DNA of 64,000 nt, taken from the NCBI RefSeq assembly GCF_008807375.1, contig NZ_CP043311.1, positions 5,498,001 to 5,562,000 on the forward strand, read 5' to 3'. Each line of letters starts with the position of its first letter. Position 1 is the stretch's first letter. The translations under genes and the position numbers were made by a program. The DNA is from Pseudomonas lalkuanensis. Its GTDB lineage: Bacteria; Pseudomonadota; Gammaproteobacteria; Pseudomonadales; Pseudomonadaceae. Below the pieces are notes generated by a model that searched no databases, had not been told where the DNA came from, and saw only the letters and a list, made by a program, of their open reading frames with translations. Positions 29,258 through 39,814 of this stretch are shown in pieces.

Positions 29258-29707
29258 CTAGAGGACGACCGGCTCCAGCTCGTGGCCACAAGCCAGGCAA
29301 TGGCTCAACCACTCGCCGAGGAAGAGGTTGAGCTGGCTTTTCTCGTCGGGCTGGTGCATGTCGGCATTCGGATAGGAATACACACTGCGGAAGCGCCGTG
29401 CATTCTCGGCACCGACCACCTCTGCCATGCGCGCGTCATGGTAGACGCGCACTTCCAGCTGTGGCGACGGCAGCCAGGGCAGGCTGTGCTCCTGGCGCAC
29501 CTGCAGCGTGGTGGTATAGGGGCAGGCTTCGACCACTTCCAGGGCCAGCACGCCGAGCAGGCGCTCGCCCTGGCTCAGCGCGACACGCCGGGAGCCGCGT
29601 ACCTCGCGCATCTGCGGAAGCAGACGCATCAGGCGCGCGTAGTTCGCCTCGCAGGCTGCTTGCAGCCCTACAAGGTCGACCCGGTAGCGATCGCGCAACA
29701 GATTCAC
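29258..29707 (-). CDS. DUF1249 (YqiB-like) protein
   Basis: 149 residues from a GTG overlapping the nudF stop (GTGA), with AGGGGG eight bases upstream. Family traits: LVGLQAACEANYARLMRLLPQM at the start, PYTTTLQVRQE, LEVRVYHDARMAEVV and the SYPNADMHQPDEKSQLNLFLGEWLSHC end. E. coli yqiB holds the same place between nudF and cpdA. Function unknown. The downstream 29122-29257 gap holds a CCCGC-GAA-GCGGG hairpin and the cpdA ribosome site. Confidence 0.85.
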   Translation of the reverse strand: MNLLRDRYRVDLVGLQAACEANYARLMRLLPQMREVRGSRRVALSQGERLLGVLALEVVEACPYTTTLQVRQEHSLPWLPSPQLEVRVYHDARMAEVVGAENARRFRSVYSYPNADMHQPDEKSQLNLFLGEWLSHCLACGHELEPVVL

Positions 29708-30321
29708 GTCCACAACCCCCTGACTTCGGTACGGTTCAGCGCCAGCCACTGCAGGGCCAGCATGGTCGCGGCATTGTCCAGCCGCCCTTCACGCATGAGG
29801 GCCAGGGCGTCTTCCAGCGGCAACAGGTGCACGCGGATGTCTTCGCCCTCCTCCGCCAGCCCGTGTACGCCTCCTGCACCGCTGCTGTCGCAACGCCCGA
29901 GGTACAGATGCACACGCTCGTTGGAGCCCCCTGGTGAAGGATAGTAGGTGGTGATCGGCCACAGCGAAGTCAACTGCAGATCGGCCTCTTCGACGGCTTC
30001 CCGACGGGCGACATCCTCCGGTTCCTCGTCCTTGTCGATCAGCCCGGCCACCAGCTCCAGCAGCCAGGGGCTCTCGCTCTTGCCGTAGGCGCCCACGCGG
30101 AATTGCTCGATCAGTACCACCGCATCCCGCTGGGGATCATAGGGAAGCACGCAGACAGCATCATGACGGACGAAGAGTTCCCGATGGATGACCGGCCCCA
30201 TGTCGCCGGAAAACAGCCGATGACGCAGGCTCAGACGGTCCAGGCGGTAGAAACCCTGGAAACAGGTTTCTCGCTCGACGATTTCGACGGCGTCCGGGCC
30301 CGGCTTGAAGGTTTCGGTCAT
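29704..30321 (-). CDS. nudF: ADP-ribose pyrophosphatase NudF
   Basis: A Nudix hydrolase that splits ADP-ribose to AMP and ribose-5-phosphate. The 205-residue protein has FLPxD-like context and the Nudix box GLIDKDEEPEDVARREAVEE, in which the usual Gly near the end is Asp (EEADL for EExGU). The catalytic Glu residues are intact. The first gene of the nudF-yqiB-cpdA-yqiA group. Confidence 0.92.
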   Translation of the reverse strand: MTETFKPGPDAVEIVERETCFQGFYRLDRLSLRHRLFSGDMGPVIHRELFVRHDAVCVLPYDPQRDAVVLIEQFRVGAYGKSESPWLLELVAGLIDKDEEPEDVARREAVEEADLQLTSLWPITTYYPSPGGSNERVHLYLGRCDSSGAGGVHGLAEEGEDIRVHLLPLEDALALMREGRLDNAATMLALQWLALNRTEVRGLWT

Positions 30322-30508
30322 GGGAGGGTCTCACTGTTGCGGAAGGCTTCGATCCGCGCATCCTACCCCTTGGTTGCGAGGGGCGCAGCCTCTTTGCAGA
30401 TGGGTCGCGGGCTGGGAAGATGCGCGACGAAAGACTGCCCGCGGAGCGCGAACTCATGGCCCGGGTGGCAGTCGAAGCCTGCACTTTTTCCGGAATCCGT
30501 CCCCGAAG

Positions 30509-31258
30509 ATGAAGCCGATGCACCTTGCCAGACTCCTCGCCGCCACCTGCCTCGGCACCCTCCTCAGCGCATGCCAGATGCTGCCCGGCGGCAGCGGCAG
30601 GCTGGAGCCGCAGCGCCATGCCTGGGAACACCTGAAACCCGGTTGCCAGGGCGAAACCTGCCCGCTGGTGAACATCGACACCATCAGCTTCGCCGACGAA
30701 CCGCAACTCAACGCGCTGATCAACGAGCGCCTGCTACGCATGACCCAGGACGCCCCCGGCTCGCCGCTGCCGGCATCGCTCGAGTCCTACGAGAAGGATT
30801 TCCTCGCCAGCGCCGAACCGGGCTGGAGCAGCTACCTGCAAGCGAAGGTGCTGGAGCAGCACGACAACCTGGTGCTGGTGGAACTGTCCAGCTACCTCTT
30901 CACCGGTGGTGCCCATGGCATGCCGGGGCGCGGTTTCATCAACTACGACCGCAAGCTGGAGAAGCCGCTGAGCCTTGGCGACATGCTGCTTCCCGGCCAG
31001 GAAGAGGCCTTCTGGAAAGTCGCCGAGCAGGCCCACCTTCGCTGGCTGGCGACCAACAAGCTCGACCAGGACCCCGACTTCATCAAGACCTGGCCGTTCG
31101 AGCGCACCGCCAACGTGGGCCTGGGCTACGGCGCCATGCTGCTGAAGTACGACGTGTACAGCATCGCGCCTTACTCCAGCGGGCATCCGGAAATCCGCAT
31201 CCCCTACCCGCAACTCAACGGAATACTGAAGCCCCAGTATTTCCCCGGACGCGGCTGA
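30509..31258 (+). CDS. DUF3298/RsiV-type lipoprotein
   Basis: 249 residues. The N-terminus ends in lipobox LSAC with Cys22 as the likely lipid-bearing residue. The mature region has CPLVNIDTISFADEPQLNALINERLL and a C-terminal GGAHGMPGRGFINYDRKLEKPLSLGDMLLP block typical of DUF3298 domains, which bind lysozyme in RsiV and are otherwise uncharacterised. A second ATG three codons later is possible. It is divergent from nudF; the 187-base gap between them has only weak inverted repeats. Its last 44 bases overlap the cytX end tail to tail. Confidence 0.78.
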   Translation: MKPMHLARLLAATCLGTLLSACQMLPGGSGRLEPQRHAWEHLKPGCQGETCPLVNIDTISFADEPQLNALINERLLRMTQDAPGSPLPASLESYEKDFLASAEPGWSSYLQAKVLEQHDNLVLVELSSYLFTGGAHGMPGRGFINYDRKLEKPLSLGDMLLPGQEEAFWKVAEQAHLRWLATNKLDQDPDFIKTWPFERTANVGLGYGAMLLKYDVYSIAPYSSGHPEIRIPYPQLNGILKPQYFPGRG

Positions 31259-32516
31259 AGCATCCCAGCAGGAGCTGCAATACGCCGGCCGCCAACAGCG
31301 CCGGCAGGGTCGCCCCCAGTTCCGGCCAGTGATTGGCCAGGAGGTGGTAGATCGCCACGCCGCAGCCCCAGGCCACCAGCGTGTCCCAGCGCAACGCCAC
31401 GCGCGGCGCGAGTTCCGCGCGGCGGCGACGCAGGATGAAGTGATCCACCAGCACCACGCCGAACAGCGGCGCGAAGACCGAACCGATCAGGAGCAGGAAG
31501 TTCTGGTACTCGGCCAGCGGCGCGAACCAGGCGATCAGGGTGCAAAGTGCGCCGATGGCCAACGCCAGATGCTCCACCTTCAACGGCAGCAGGATGCCGC
31601 TGGAGACCGCCGCCGAGTGGATGTCGGCGAAAGCCTTTTCCGACTCGTCCAGCAGGATCAGCAGCAGCGGGATACCCATGCCGGCACCGGCCAGGGCCAG
31701 CAGCAGGGCATTGGCGTCGCTCCCCTCGGCAAAAGCCAGGGTATAGGCCACGCCGAGGCCCATCAGCCACAGGCAGCCGATGAAGAAGCCCAGTGCGGAA
31801 CCGACGAACACGCCGCCGCCACGACGGCCGAAGCGCGAGTAGTCGGCGATCAGCGGCAGCCAGGACAGCGGCATGGCGATGGCGATGTCGAAGCCCAGGG
31901 CGAACGACATGGAGCCATCGCCGGCACGCGCCATCAGCGCAGGGAAGTCGGCGCGGTTCAGCAGGTCCCAGGTCAGCCAGACGCAGGCGCCCAGCAGCAG
32001 CCAGATCCCCCAGCGGCGCAGGATGCGGCGCACGAAGGCGAGCGGGCCGGCCACCGCCAGCAGGGTGGCCAGGGCGCCGAACGCCAGGGTCCAGAGCACC
32101 GGCGAGGCCCACAGGCTGTCGTCGCCCAGGGCTCGGGCGACCAGCAGGCTGGCGGCGTCACGCATCACGATGATTTCGAAGGCGCCCCAGCCCACCAGTT
32201 GCAGCAGGTTGAGGAGCGCCGGCACGGTCGCACCGGCCGAGCCGAGACTGAGCTTGAGCGAAGCCATGGCGGCAAGGCCGGTATCGCTGCCGATCATCGC
32301 CGCCGAACCCAGCAGCAGCACGCCGACGCCGGTACCGAGCAGGATGGCCAGCAGCGCATCGCTGGTGCCGAGGCCCGGCGCCAGCAACGCACCGGTCTGC
32401 AGCACCATCAGGCCGAGGCCGAGGGAAAACCAGAGGGAAAACAGGTCGCGCGTGCCGAGTACGCGCTGGTCGAAGGCGACCGGGATGGACGGCGAATAGC
32501 TGGTCGGGGTGTTCAC
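31215..32516 (-). CDS. cytX: Hydroxymethylpyrimidine transporter CytX (NCS1 family)
   Basis: A permease of the cytosine/purine/thiamine-precursor family with about twelve membrane helices over 433 residues. Seen: RVLGTRDLFSLWFSLGLGLMVLQTG at the start, LLQLVGWGAFEIIVM and DIAIAMPLSWLPLIADYSRFGRR, the cytosine-permease-like hallmark. Linkage to thiC with its TPP riboswitch points to import of the thiamine pyrimidine precursor. GTG at 32516 is chosen; a TTG at 32561 is the only longer option. The 3' end overlaps the convergent lipoprotein gene. Confidence 0.85.
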   Translation of the reverse strand: MNTPTSYSPSIPVAFDQRVLGTRDLFSLWFSLGLGLMVLQTGALLAPGLGTSDALLAILLGTGVGVLLLGSAAMIGSDTGLAAMASLKLSLGSAGATVPALLNLLQLVGWGAFEIIVMRDAASLLVARALGDDSLWASPVLWTLAFGALATLLAVAGPLAFVRRILRRWGIWLLLGACVWLTWDLLNRADFPALMARAGDGSMSFALGFDIAIAMPLSWLPLIADYSRFGRRGGGVFVGSALGFFIGCLWLMGLGVAYTLAFAEGSDANALLLALAGAGMGIPLLLILLDESEKAFADIHSAAVSSGILLPLKVEHLALAIGALCTLIAWFAPLAEYQNFLLLIGSVFAPLFGVVLVDHFILRRRRAELAPRVALRWDTLVAWGCGVAIYHLLANHWPELGATLPALLAAGVLQLLLGCFSRVRGNTGASVFR

Positions 32517-32567
32517 GATGGCAGATGCCCTGGAAGGACTGTAGTTATGGTTTGGCCACAAACCGCA

Positions 32568-32590
32568 AAGCCGGGCACGAGGCCCGGCTT
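32568..32590. terminator. GC-rich hairpin between thiC and cytX
   Basis: AAGCCGGGC, five-base loop, GCCCGGCTT: a perfect nine-base stem. On the minus strand it is followed by TTTGCGGTTTG, a poor U-tract, so it may attenuate rather than fully stop read-through into cytX. Confidence 0.5.
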
Positions 32591-32640
32591 GCGGTGTGGT
32601 GTGACAGGGCCAGGCCTGTCCGGGGTCAAGCGGCGGGTCG

Positions 32641-34715
<2,075 letters not shown>

Positions 34716-34724
34716 AACCCGGGC

Positions 34725-34754
34725 AGTCTAAACAAGCTCGACGGAGAAAACCAA
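34725..34754 (-). promoter_or_regulatory. Candidate promoter of the thiC leader
   Basis: Minus strand TTGGTT (complement of 34749-34754), 18-base spacer, TAGACT (complement of 34725-34730), placed to start RNA just ahead of the aptamer. Confidence 0.5.
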
Positions 34755-34938
34755 CCCGGTGGTCAGAATATCGTGACCAGCACGTCGGGAAGTGACGCAG
34801 CACCGGCGATAAAAATCGATTGTTGCACGCAGGAAACATAGCTTGCCGCAAACTACACTCAGGCCGCCGATGGGGCGTCTTGACCCGCCCCCAGCGGCCC
34901 CGTAGCCTTGCCCGACACCTCAGAATCCAGGATTGATC

Positions 34939-36387
34939 ATGCTGCGCAGACTCTCGCTGGCCATCGCCGTGGCATCCGCCTTTGCCGGAACCGCCTGGGC
35001 CGAAGATGCCCCCCTGTCAGCCAAGACGGACCTCGTGACCGTCTACAAGGACGCTGTCGACAACAACGCCGACCTCGCCGCCGCCCGCGCCAACTATGAA
35101 GCGCAGCGCGAGGCCGTACCCCAGGCGCGTTCCGGCCTGCTGCCGCAAATCAACGGCGGCGCCACGTCCAACGACACCCGGACCAAGCTGGACGCCCCCT
35201 CCAACACCTTTTCGCGCAGCGGCATCGCCTACCAGGCGACCCTGAGCCAGCCGATCTTCCGTGCCGACCGCTGGTTCCAGCTGAAGGCCGCCGAGTCCAG
35301 CACCGAGCAGGCTGCCCTGGACTTCTCCGCAACCCAGCAGAACCTGATCCTGCAGACCGCCGAGACCTACTTCGCCGTGCTGCGCGCCCAGGACAACCTG
35401 GCCTCGACCAAGGCCGAGGAAGCGGCGTTCAAACGCCAGCTCGACCAGGCCAATGAACGCTTCGATGTGGGACTCTCGGACAAGACCGACGTACTGGAAG
35501 CCCAGGCCGGGTATGACACCGCACGCGCCAACCGGATCATCGCCGAGCGCAACGTGGAAGACGCCTTCCAGGCCCTGGTGACCCTGACCAACCGCGAGTA
35601 CGCCTCGATCGAGGGCATCCTCCACACCCTGCCGGTCGTGGTGCCCGCCCCCAACGACGCCAAGGCCTGGGTCGACACCGCCGCCCAGCAGAACCTGAAC
35701 CTGCAGGCTGCCAACTACGCCGTCGATGCCGCCGAAGAGACCCTGCGTCAGCGCAAGGCCGGCCACGCACCGACCCTCGATGCGGTAGCCAGCTACCAGA
35801 AGGGCGACAACGACAGCCTCGGCTTCAGCAATAACGGTTCCACCCTGCCCGGCCAGGATCCGTTCAGTGGCGACGTGGAGCAGCGCAGCATCGGCCTGCA
35901 GCTGAACATCCCGATCTACAGCGGCGGCCTGATCAGCTCCCAGGTCCGCGAGTCCTACCAGCGCCTGAACCAGACCGAGCAACAGCGCGAGAGCCTGCGC
36001 CGCACCGTGGTGCAGAACACCCGCAATTTCCACCGTGCGGTGAACACCGACGTGGAGCAGGTGAAGGCGCGCCGGCAGTCGATCATCTCCAACCAGAGCG
36101 CCCTGGAAGCCACCGAAATCGGCTACCAGGTCGGTACCCGCAACATCGTCGACGTGCTCGATGCCCAGCGCCAGCTGTACAGTTCGGTGCGCGACTACAA
36201 CAACGCGCGCTACGACTACATCCTCGACAACCTGCGCCTCAAGCAGGCCGCCGGGACCCTGAGTCCGGGCGACCTGGAAGCCCTGGCCAGCTTCCTCAAG
36301 CCCGACTACGACCCGGACAAGGACTTCCTCCCGCCGGATCTGGCCAAGGCGGCAGAAGCCAACCTGCGCGGCGACCCGGAATACTGA
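34939..36387 (+). CDS. tolC: TolC-family outer-membrane channel (OpmH-like)
   Basis: A trimeric outer-membrane export duct serving efflux and type I secretion. 482 residues: signal peptide MLRRLSLAIAVASAFAGTAWA, then two repeated coiled-coil/beta halves, with QTAETYFAVLRAQDNL and GLSDKTDVLEAQAGYDTARA in the first and YQVGTRNIVDVLDAQRQLYSS in the second. ATG at 34939 has AGGA six bases upstream. In P. aeruginosa the gene in this position next to thiC is opmH (PA4974). No pump genes lie alongside. Confidence 0.92.
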   Translation: MLRRLSLAIAVASAFAGTAWAEDAPLSAKTDLVTVYKDAVDNNADLAAARANYEAQREAVPQARSGLLPQINGGATSNDTRTKLDAPSNTFSRSGIAYQATLSQPIFRADRWFQLKAAESSTEQAALDFSATQQNLILQTAETYFAVLRAQDNLASTKAEEAAFKRQLDQANERFDVGLSDKTDVLEAQAGYDTARANRIIAERNVEDAFQALVTLTNREYASIEGILHTLPVVVPAPNDAKAWVDTAAQQNLNLQAANYAVDAAEETLRQRKAGHAPTLDAVASYQKGDNDSLGFSNNGSTLPGQDPFSGDVEQRSIGLQLNIPIYSGGLISSQVRESYQRLNQTEQQRESLRRTVVQNTRNFHRAVNTDVEQVKARRQSIISNQSALEATEIGYQVGTRNIVDVLDAQRQLYSSVRDYNNARYDYILDNLRLKQAAGTLSPGDLEALASFLKPDYDPDKDFLPPDLAKAAEANLRGDPEY

Positions 36388-36401
36388 GTCCCACTGCAAT
36401 G

Positions 36402-36432
36402 AAAAAGCCCGGCGTCACTGCCGGGCTTTTTC
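36402..36432 (+). terminator. Intrinsic terminator of tolC
   Basis: AAAAAGCCCGGC, six-base loop, GCCGGGCTTTTT, 15 bases after the stop codon. Confidence 0.92.
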
Positions 36433-36521
36433 ATTGGGCCAGGATAGGTTGGCGGGGGCGAATTTCCGCGATGGCCGCGAAGCGGTCCCTGGCCACGCAG
36501 GCCGTGGGCCGTGGGCCTGCC

Positions 36522-36540
36522 TCGCGAATGAATTCGCTCC
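36522..36540. repeat. REP-like half palindrome
   Basis: TCGCGAATGAATTCGCTCC, the reverse complement of the unit at 20909-20926. It abuts the stop codon of the substrate-binding protein gene. The 36433-36521 stretch upstream has GCGGTCCCTGG-CCACG imperfect palindromes but no gene. Confidence 0.6.
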
Positions 36541-37637
36541 TACTTTGCCGCCCAGGCGTTGAAGCGCTGCTCGAGGTCTTCGCCGTGGTCAGTCCAGAAC
36601 TCCACATCCATCGGCAGCGCCTGGGCCATGTTCTGCGGCGCGCTGGGCAGCCATCCGGTCAGCGCCGGGTCGAGGCGCTCGAAGGTCTGCTGGTTGACCG
36701 GCCCGTAGGGAATTCGTTTGACGTAGTCGGCCTGGTTGTCGGCCTGGTTGATGAAGGCGATCAGTTGGTGGGCGCGGTCGACGTGTTTCGAGCCCTTGAT
36801 GATCGCCCAGTAGTCCATGCCATACAGGCTATCCGGCCACACCACGGCGAACTTGTTGCCTTCCTGGTGGGCCGCGGCGATGCGCCCGCTGTAGACCGAA
36901 GTCATGGTCACGTCGCCGGCCGCCAGCCATTGCACGGGCTGGGCGCCCGCCTCCCACCACTGGATATGGGGCTTGAGCTGATCCAGCTTGGCAAAGGCCC
37001 GCTCCACGCCTGCCGGCGTAGCCAGCACCTTGTAGACATCCTCGCGCTTGACACCATCGGCCAGCAGCGCGAACTCCAGGTTGTACACCGCCCGCTTGCG
37101 CAGCCCGCGCTTGCCGGGGAAGCGTTGCACATCCCAGAAGTCCGCCCAGGACTTCGGCGCTTCCGCCAGCTTGCCGGCGTCATAGGCCAGCGCCACGCTC
37201 CAGACCATGGTGGCCGACCCGCATTCCTGGGCCGCATCGGCGATCAACTGGTCGACACCGCCTATGCGCTGCCAGTCCAGGCGCTCGAACAGGCCTTCCT
37301 CGCAGCCACGCACCAGGTCCGGCGCCTCGATCTCCACCAGGTCCCAGTCGACGCTGCCGGTATCGGCCATCACCTTGATCCGGGCCATCTCGCCGTTGTA
37401 TTCGCCCTCCGCCAGCGGCGCTCCGCTGGCCTTGGCGAAGGGTTTGAAAAAGGCGTCGCTCAGGGCCTTTTGCCCTGCTCCGCCGTAGCCCACCACCACC
37501 ATGCTGTCAGCCGCCTGGACGCTTCCCAGGCTACAAGCGAGCGCCAAGCCGGCGAGCAGACGGCCCGCGTGGCTGGAAGCAGGAACGGAACAAGGATGAG
37601 GGCGCTTGCTCAGGTGAGGGACGAAAGACTGCCGCAT
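36540..37637 (-). CDS. ABC transporter substrate-binding protein, PotD/PotF-like (orphan)
   Basis: A periplasmic binding protein of 365 residues. A long basic N-region leads to the signal helix AGRLLAGLALACSLGSVQA; the mature chain starts DSMVVVGYGGAGQKALSDAFFKPF, typical of the spermidine/putrescine-type SBP family, and contains WADFWDVQRFPGKRGLR and YWAIIKGSKHVDRAHQLIAFI. GAGGAGA lies before the ATG. No permease or ATPase gene is adjacent. Pairing with the divergent demethylase-like enzyme suggests import of a nitrogenous substrate such as a betaine or polyamine (inference). Confidence 0.85.
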   Translation of the reverse strand: MRQSFVPHLSKRPHPCSVPASSHAGRLLAGLALACSLGSVQAADSMVVVGYGGAGQKALSDAFFKPFAKASGAPLAEGEYNGEMARIKVMADTGSVDWDLVEIEAPDLVRGCEEGLFERLDWQRIGGVDQLIADAAQECGSATMVWSVALAYDAGKLAEAPKSWADFWDVQRFPGKRGLRKRAVYNLEFALLADGVKREDVYKVLATPAGVERAFAKLDQLKPHIQWWEAGAQPVQWLAAGDVTMTSVYSGRIAAAHQEGNKFAVVWPDSLYGMDYWAIIKGSKHVDRAHQLIAFINQADNQADYVKRIPYGPVNQQTFERLDPALTGWLPSAPQNMAQALPMDVEFWTDHGEDLEQRFNAWAAK

Positions 37638-37707
37638 GGTGCTTCTCCTCTTTGTTGTTGTGATGAAGCCTGCCCGGCTCGGGCTGACAGGAAGCTAAGC
37701 CCGGGTA

Positions 37708-37736
37708 AAGTAAAAAAACAAGTTGATTTTTTACTT
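37708..37736. promoter_or_regulatory. Perfect A/T-rich dyad in the divergent region (candidate operator)
   Basis: AAGTAAAAAA and TTTTTTACTT form perfect 10-base arms around ACAAGTTGA. The element is centred in the 159-base gap between the divergent SBP and oxidoreductase genes, in a GC-rich genome. It is well placed to bind the XRE-cupin regulator encoded at 39815. Confidence 0.6.
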
Positions 37737-37796
37737 AAGGTAAACTTCCATGGGCTCACAAAAACAAGCGGGACCTCAGGTCCTCAGGAGCCTCCC

Positions 37797-39752
37797 ATGT
37801 CCAGCGCCACCTTCCCGCACCTTTTCGAGCCCCTGGAAATCCGCGGCAAACGCCTGAAGAACCGGATCATGTCCAGCGGCCACGACACCTCGATGCCCGC
37901 CGACAACCTGGTCAACGAGCAGCTCATCGCCTATCACAGCGCCCGCGCCAGGGGTGGGGTCGGCCTGATCGTGCTGCAGGTGGCCGGGGTGCACGACAGC
38001 GCGCGCTACACCTCCCATGTGCTGATGGCCACCGACGATGCCTGCATCGAGGGCTACCGCCGCCTGGCCGACGCCTGCCATGCCGAAGGCACGGTGGTGC
38101 TCTCCCAGGTGTTCCACCCGGGCCGTGAAATCATGGAATCCAGCGATGGTCTGCTGACGGTGGCCTGGTCCGCCTCGGCCTCGCCCAACGAGCGTTTCCG
38201 CGTGATGCCGCGTGCCCTGGATCAGGGGATGATCGACGAGATCGTCGCCGGCTACGGTGCCGCCGCCAGGCGCCTGTGCGCAGCCGGACTGGACGGCGTG
38301 GAAATCGTCGCCAGCCACGGCTACCTGCCCGCGCAGTTCCTCAACCCTCGCGTGAATCGCCGTGAAGACGGTTACAACGGCGACCTCGACGCCCGCCTGC
38401 GCTTCATCCGCGAAGTGATCCAGGCCGTCCGCGCCAACTGCCCGGACGACTTCATCGTCGGGATGCGCATCTCCGCCGACGAACGCGACCCGGAAGGCCT
38501 GACCGAAGACGAATCCCTCGCGGCCGCCCTCGCCCTGCAAGGGCAACTCGACTACCTGCACCTGGTGGCCGGCACCTCGGCCTCGGTCGGCGGCGCCATC
38601 CATATCGTCCCGCCCATGGCCATCGAAGCCGCTTACCTCGCCCCCACCGCCGGGAGTTTCAAGGCGCGACTGGACATCCCGCTGTTCGTCACCGGGCGGA
38701 TCAACCAGCCCCAGGAAGCCGAAGCCATCCTCGCCCGGGGCCAGGCGGATGTCTGCGGCATGACCCGCGCCCTGATCTGCGACCCGCAGATGCCGAACAA
38801 GGCCGCCACCGGCCGCAGCGACGACGTGCGTGCCTGCATCGCCTGCAACCAGGCGTGCATCGGCCACTTCCATCGCGGCTATCCCATTTCCTGCATCCAG
38901 CACCCGGAAACCGGTCGCGAACTGATCTATGCGCAATCCAACCCGGCAACCGAGCGCAAGCACGTGATGGTGGTGGGCGGTGGCCCCGCCGGCATGAAGG
39001 CCGCGGCTGTGGCGGCCCGGCGTGGCCATGAAGTGACCCTCTATGAGGCCGGCAACCAGCTCGGCGGCCAGGTCCTGCTGGCACAGCTGCTGCCTCGCCG
39101 CGCGGAGTTCGGCGGCGCGGCCACCAACCTTCAGCGCGAAATGGAGCTGGCCGGCGTGCAGGTGGTCCGCAATGTCCGTGTCGACCGCGCCCTGGTGGAG
39201 CGCGAGCGCCCCGATCTGGTCATCCTCGCCACCGGCGCCAGGCCCTACTGGCCACCATTCGAGCGCGGCGGCGAGCTGCAGGTGGTGGATGCCTGGCAGG
39301 TGCTGCGTGACGAGGTGCAACCGGGCCGTTCGGTGCTGGTCACCGACTGGCGCGGCGACTGGATCGCCCCCGGCATCGCCGAGCGCCTGGCGCGCAATGG
39401 CCACCAGGTGCGCCTCGCGGTGAACGGCACCCACTGCGGGGAAAGCCTGCCCCTCTATGTGCGCGACCAGATGGCCGGTGAGCTGCACAAGCTGGGCATC
39501 CCGATCACGCCTTACGCACGTCTCTACGGTTGCGATGACAGCACGGTGTACATGATGCATTCCGCCTGTGGCGAACCGATGCTGTTCGAAGACGTGGACA
39601 CCCTGGTGCTCTGCCAGGGCCACCAGCCGGTGGACGACCTGGGCAGCACGCTGCAAGGCCTGGTGGAGTTCCGCCGCATCGGCGACTGCCTGGCACCGCG
39701 CTCGGTGGAGGAAGCCATTTACGAGGGACTGAAGGTCGCCTGGGATATCTGA
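37797..39752 (+). CDS. NADH:flavin oxidoreductase/demethylase, 2,4-dienoyl-CoA-reductase-like
   Basis: 651 residues from an ATG with CAGGAG upstream. An N-terminal OYE-type FMN barrel (about 1-360: FEPLEIRGKRLKNRIMSSGHD, EIVASHGYLPAQFLNPRVNRR, FVTGRI) is followed by an Fe-S motif CIACNQAC then a fourth Cys 12 residues later, and a C-terminal FAD/NAD domain (VVGGGPAGMKAAAVAARRGHEVTLYEA). This architecture is shared by 2,4-dienoyl-CoA reductase, trimethylamine dehydrogenase and N-methylproline or dimethylglycine demethylases. The linked SBP and regulator favour demethylation of a methylated amine, but the substrate is not established. Confidence 0.85.
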   Translation: MSSATFPHLFEPLEIRGKRLKNRIMSSGHDTSMPADNLVNEQLIAYHSARARGGVGLIVLQVAGVHDSARYTSHVLMATDDACIEGYRRLADACHAEGTVVLSQVFHPGREIMESSDGLLTVAWSASASPNERFRVMPRALDQGMIDEIVAGYGAAARRLCAAGLDGVEIVASHGYLPAQFLNPRVNRREDGYNGDLDARLRFIREVIQAVRANCPDDFIVGMRISADERDPEGLTEDESLAAALALQGQLDYLHLVAGTSASVGGAIHIVPPMAIEAAYLAPTAGSFKARLDIPLFVTGRINQPQEAEAILARGQADVCGMTRALICDPQMPNKAATGRSDDVRACIACNQACIGHFHRGYPISCIQHPETGRELIYAQSNPATERKHVMVVGGGPAGMKAAAVAARRGHEVTLYEAGNQLGGQVLLAQLLPRRAEFGGAATNLQREMELAGVQVVRNVRVDRALVERERPDLVILATGARPYWPPFERGGELQVVDAWQVLRDEVQPGRSVLVTDWRGDWIAPGIAERLARNGHQVRLAVNGTHCGESLPLYVRDQMAGELHKLGIPITPYARLYGCDDSTVYMMHSACGEPMLFEDVDTLVLCQGHQPVDDLGSTLQGLVEFRRIGDCLAPRSVEEAIYEGLKVAWDI

Positions 39753-39814
39753 GTGTCACCGGTGATCGCGGCTGCCCTACAATGCCGCGATCCCGCGTCC
39801 CCATGGAGGGAACC

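Noticed and set aside
36399..37796. Upstream extension of the flavin oxidoreductase to over 1100 codons
   Set aside because: The extra part runs antisense to the SBP gene and through a terminator and dyad; the ATG at 37797 with CAGGAG is the real start.
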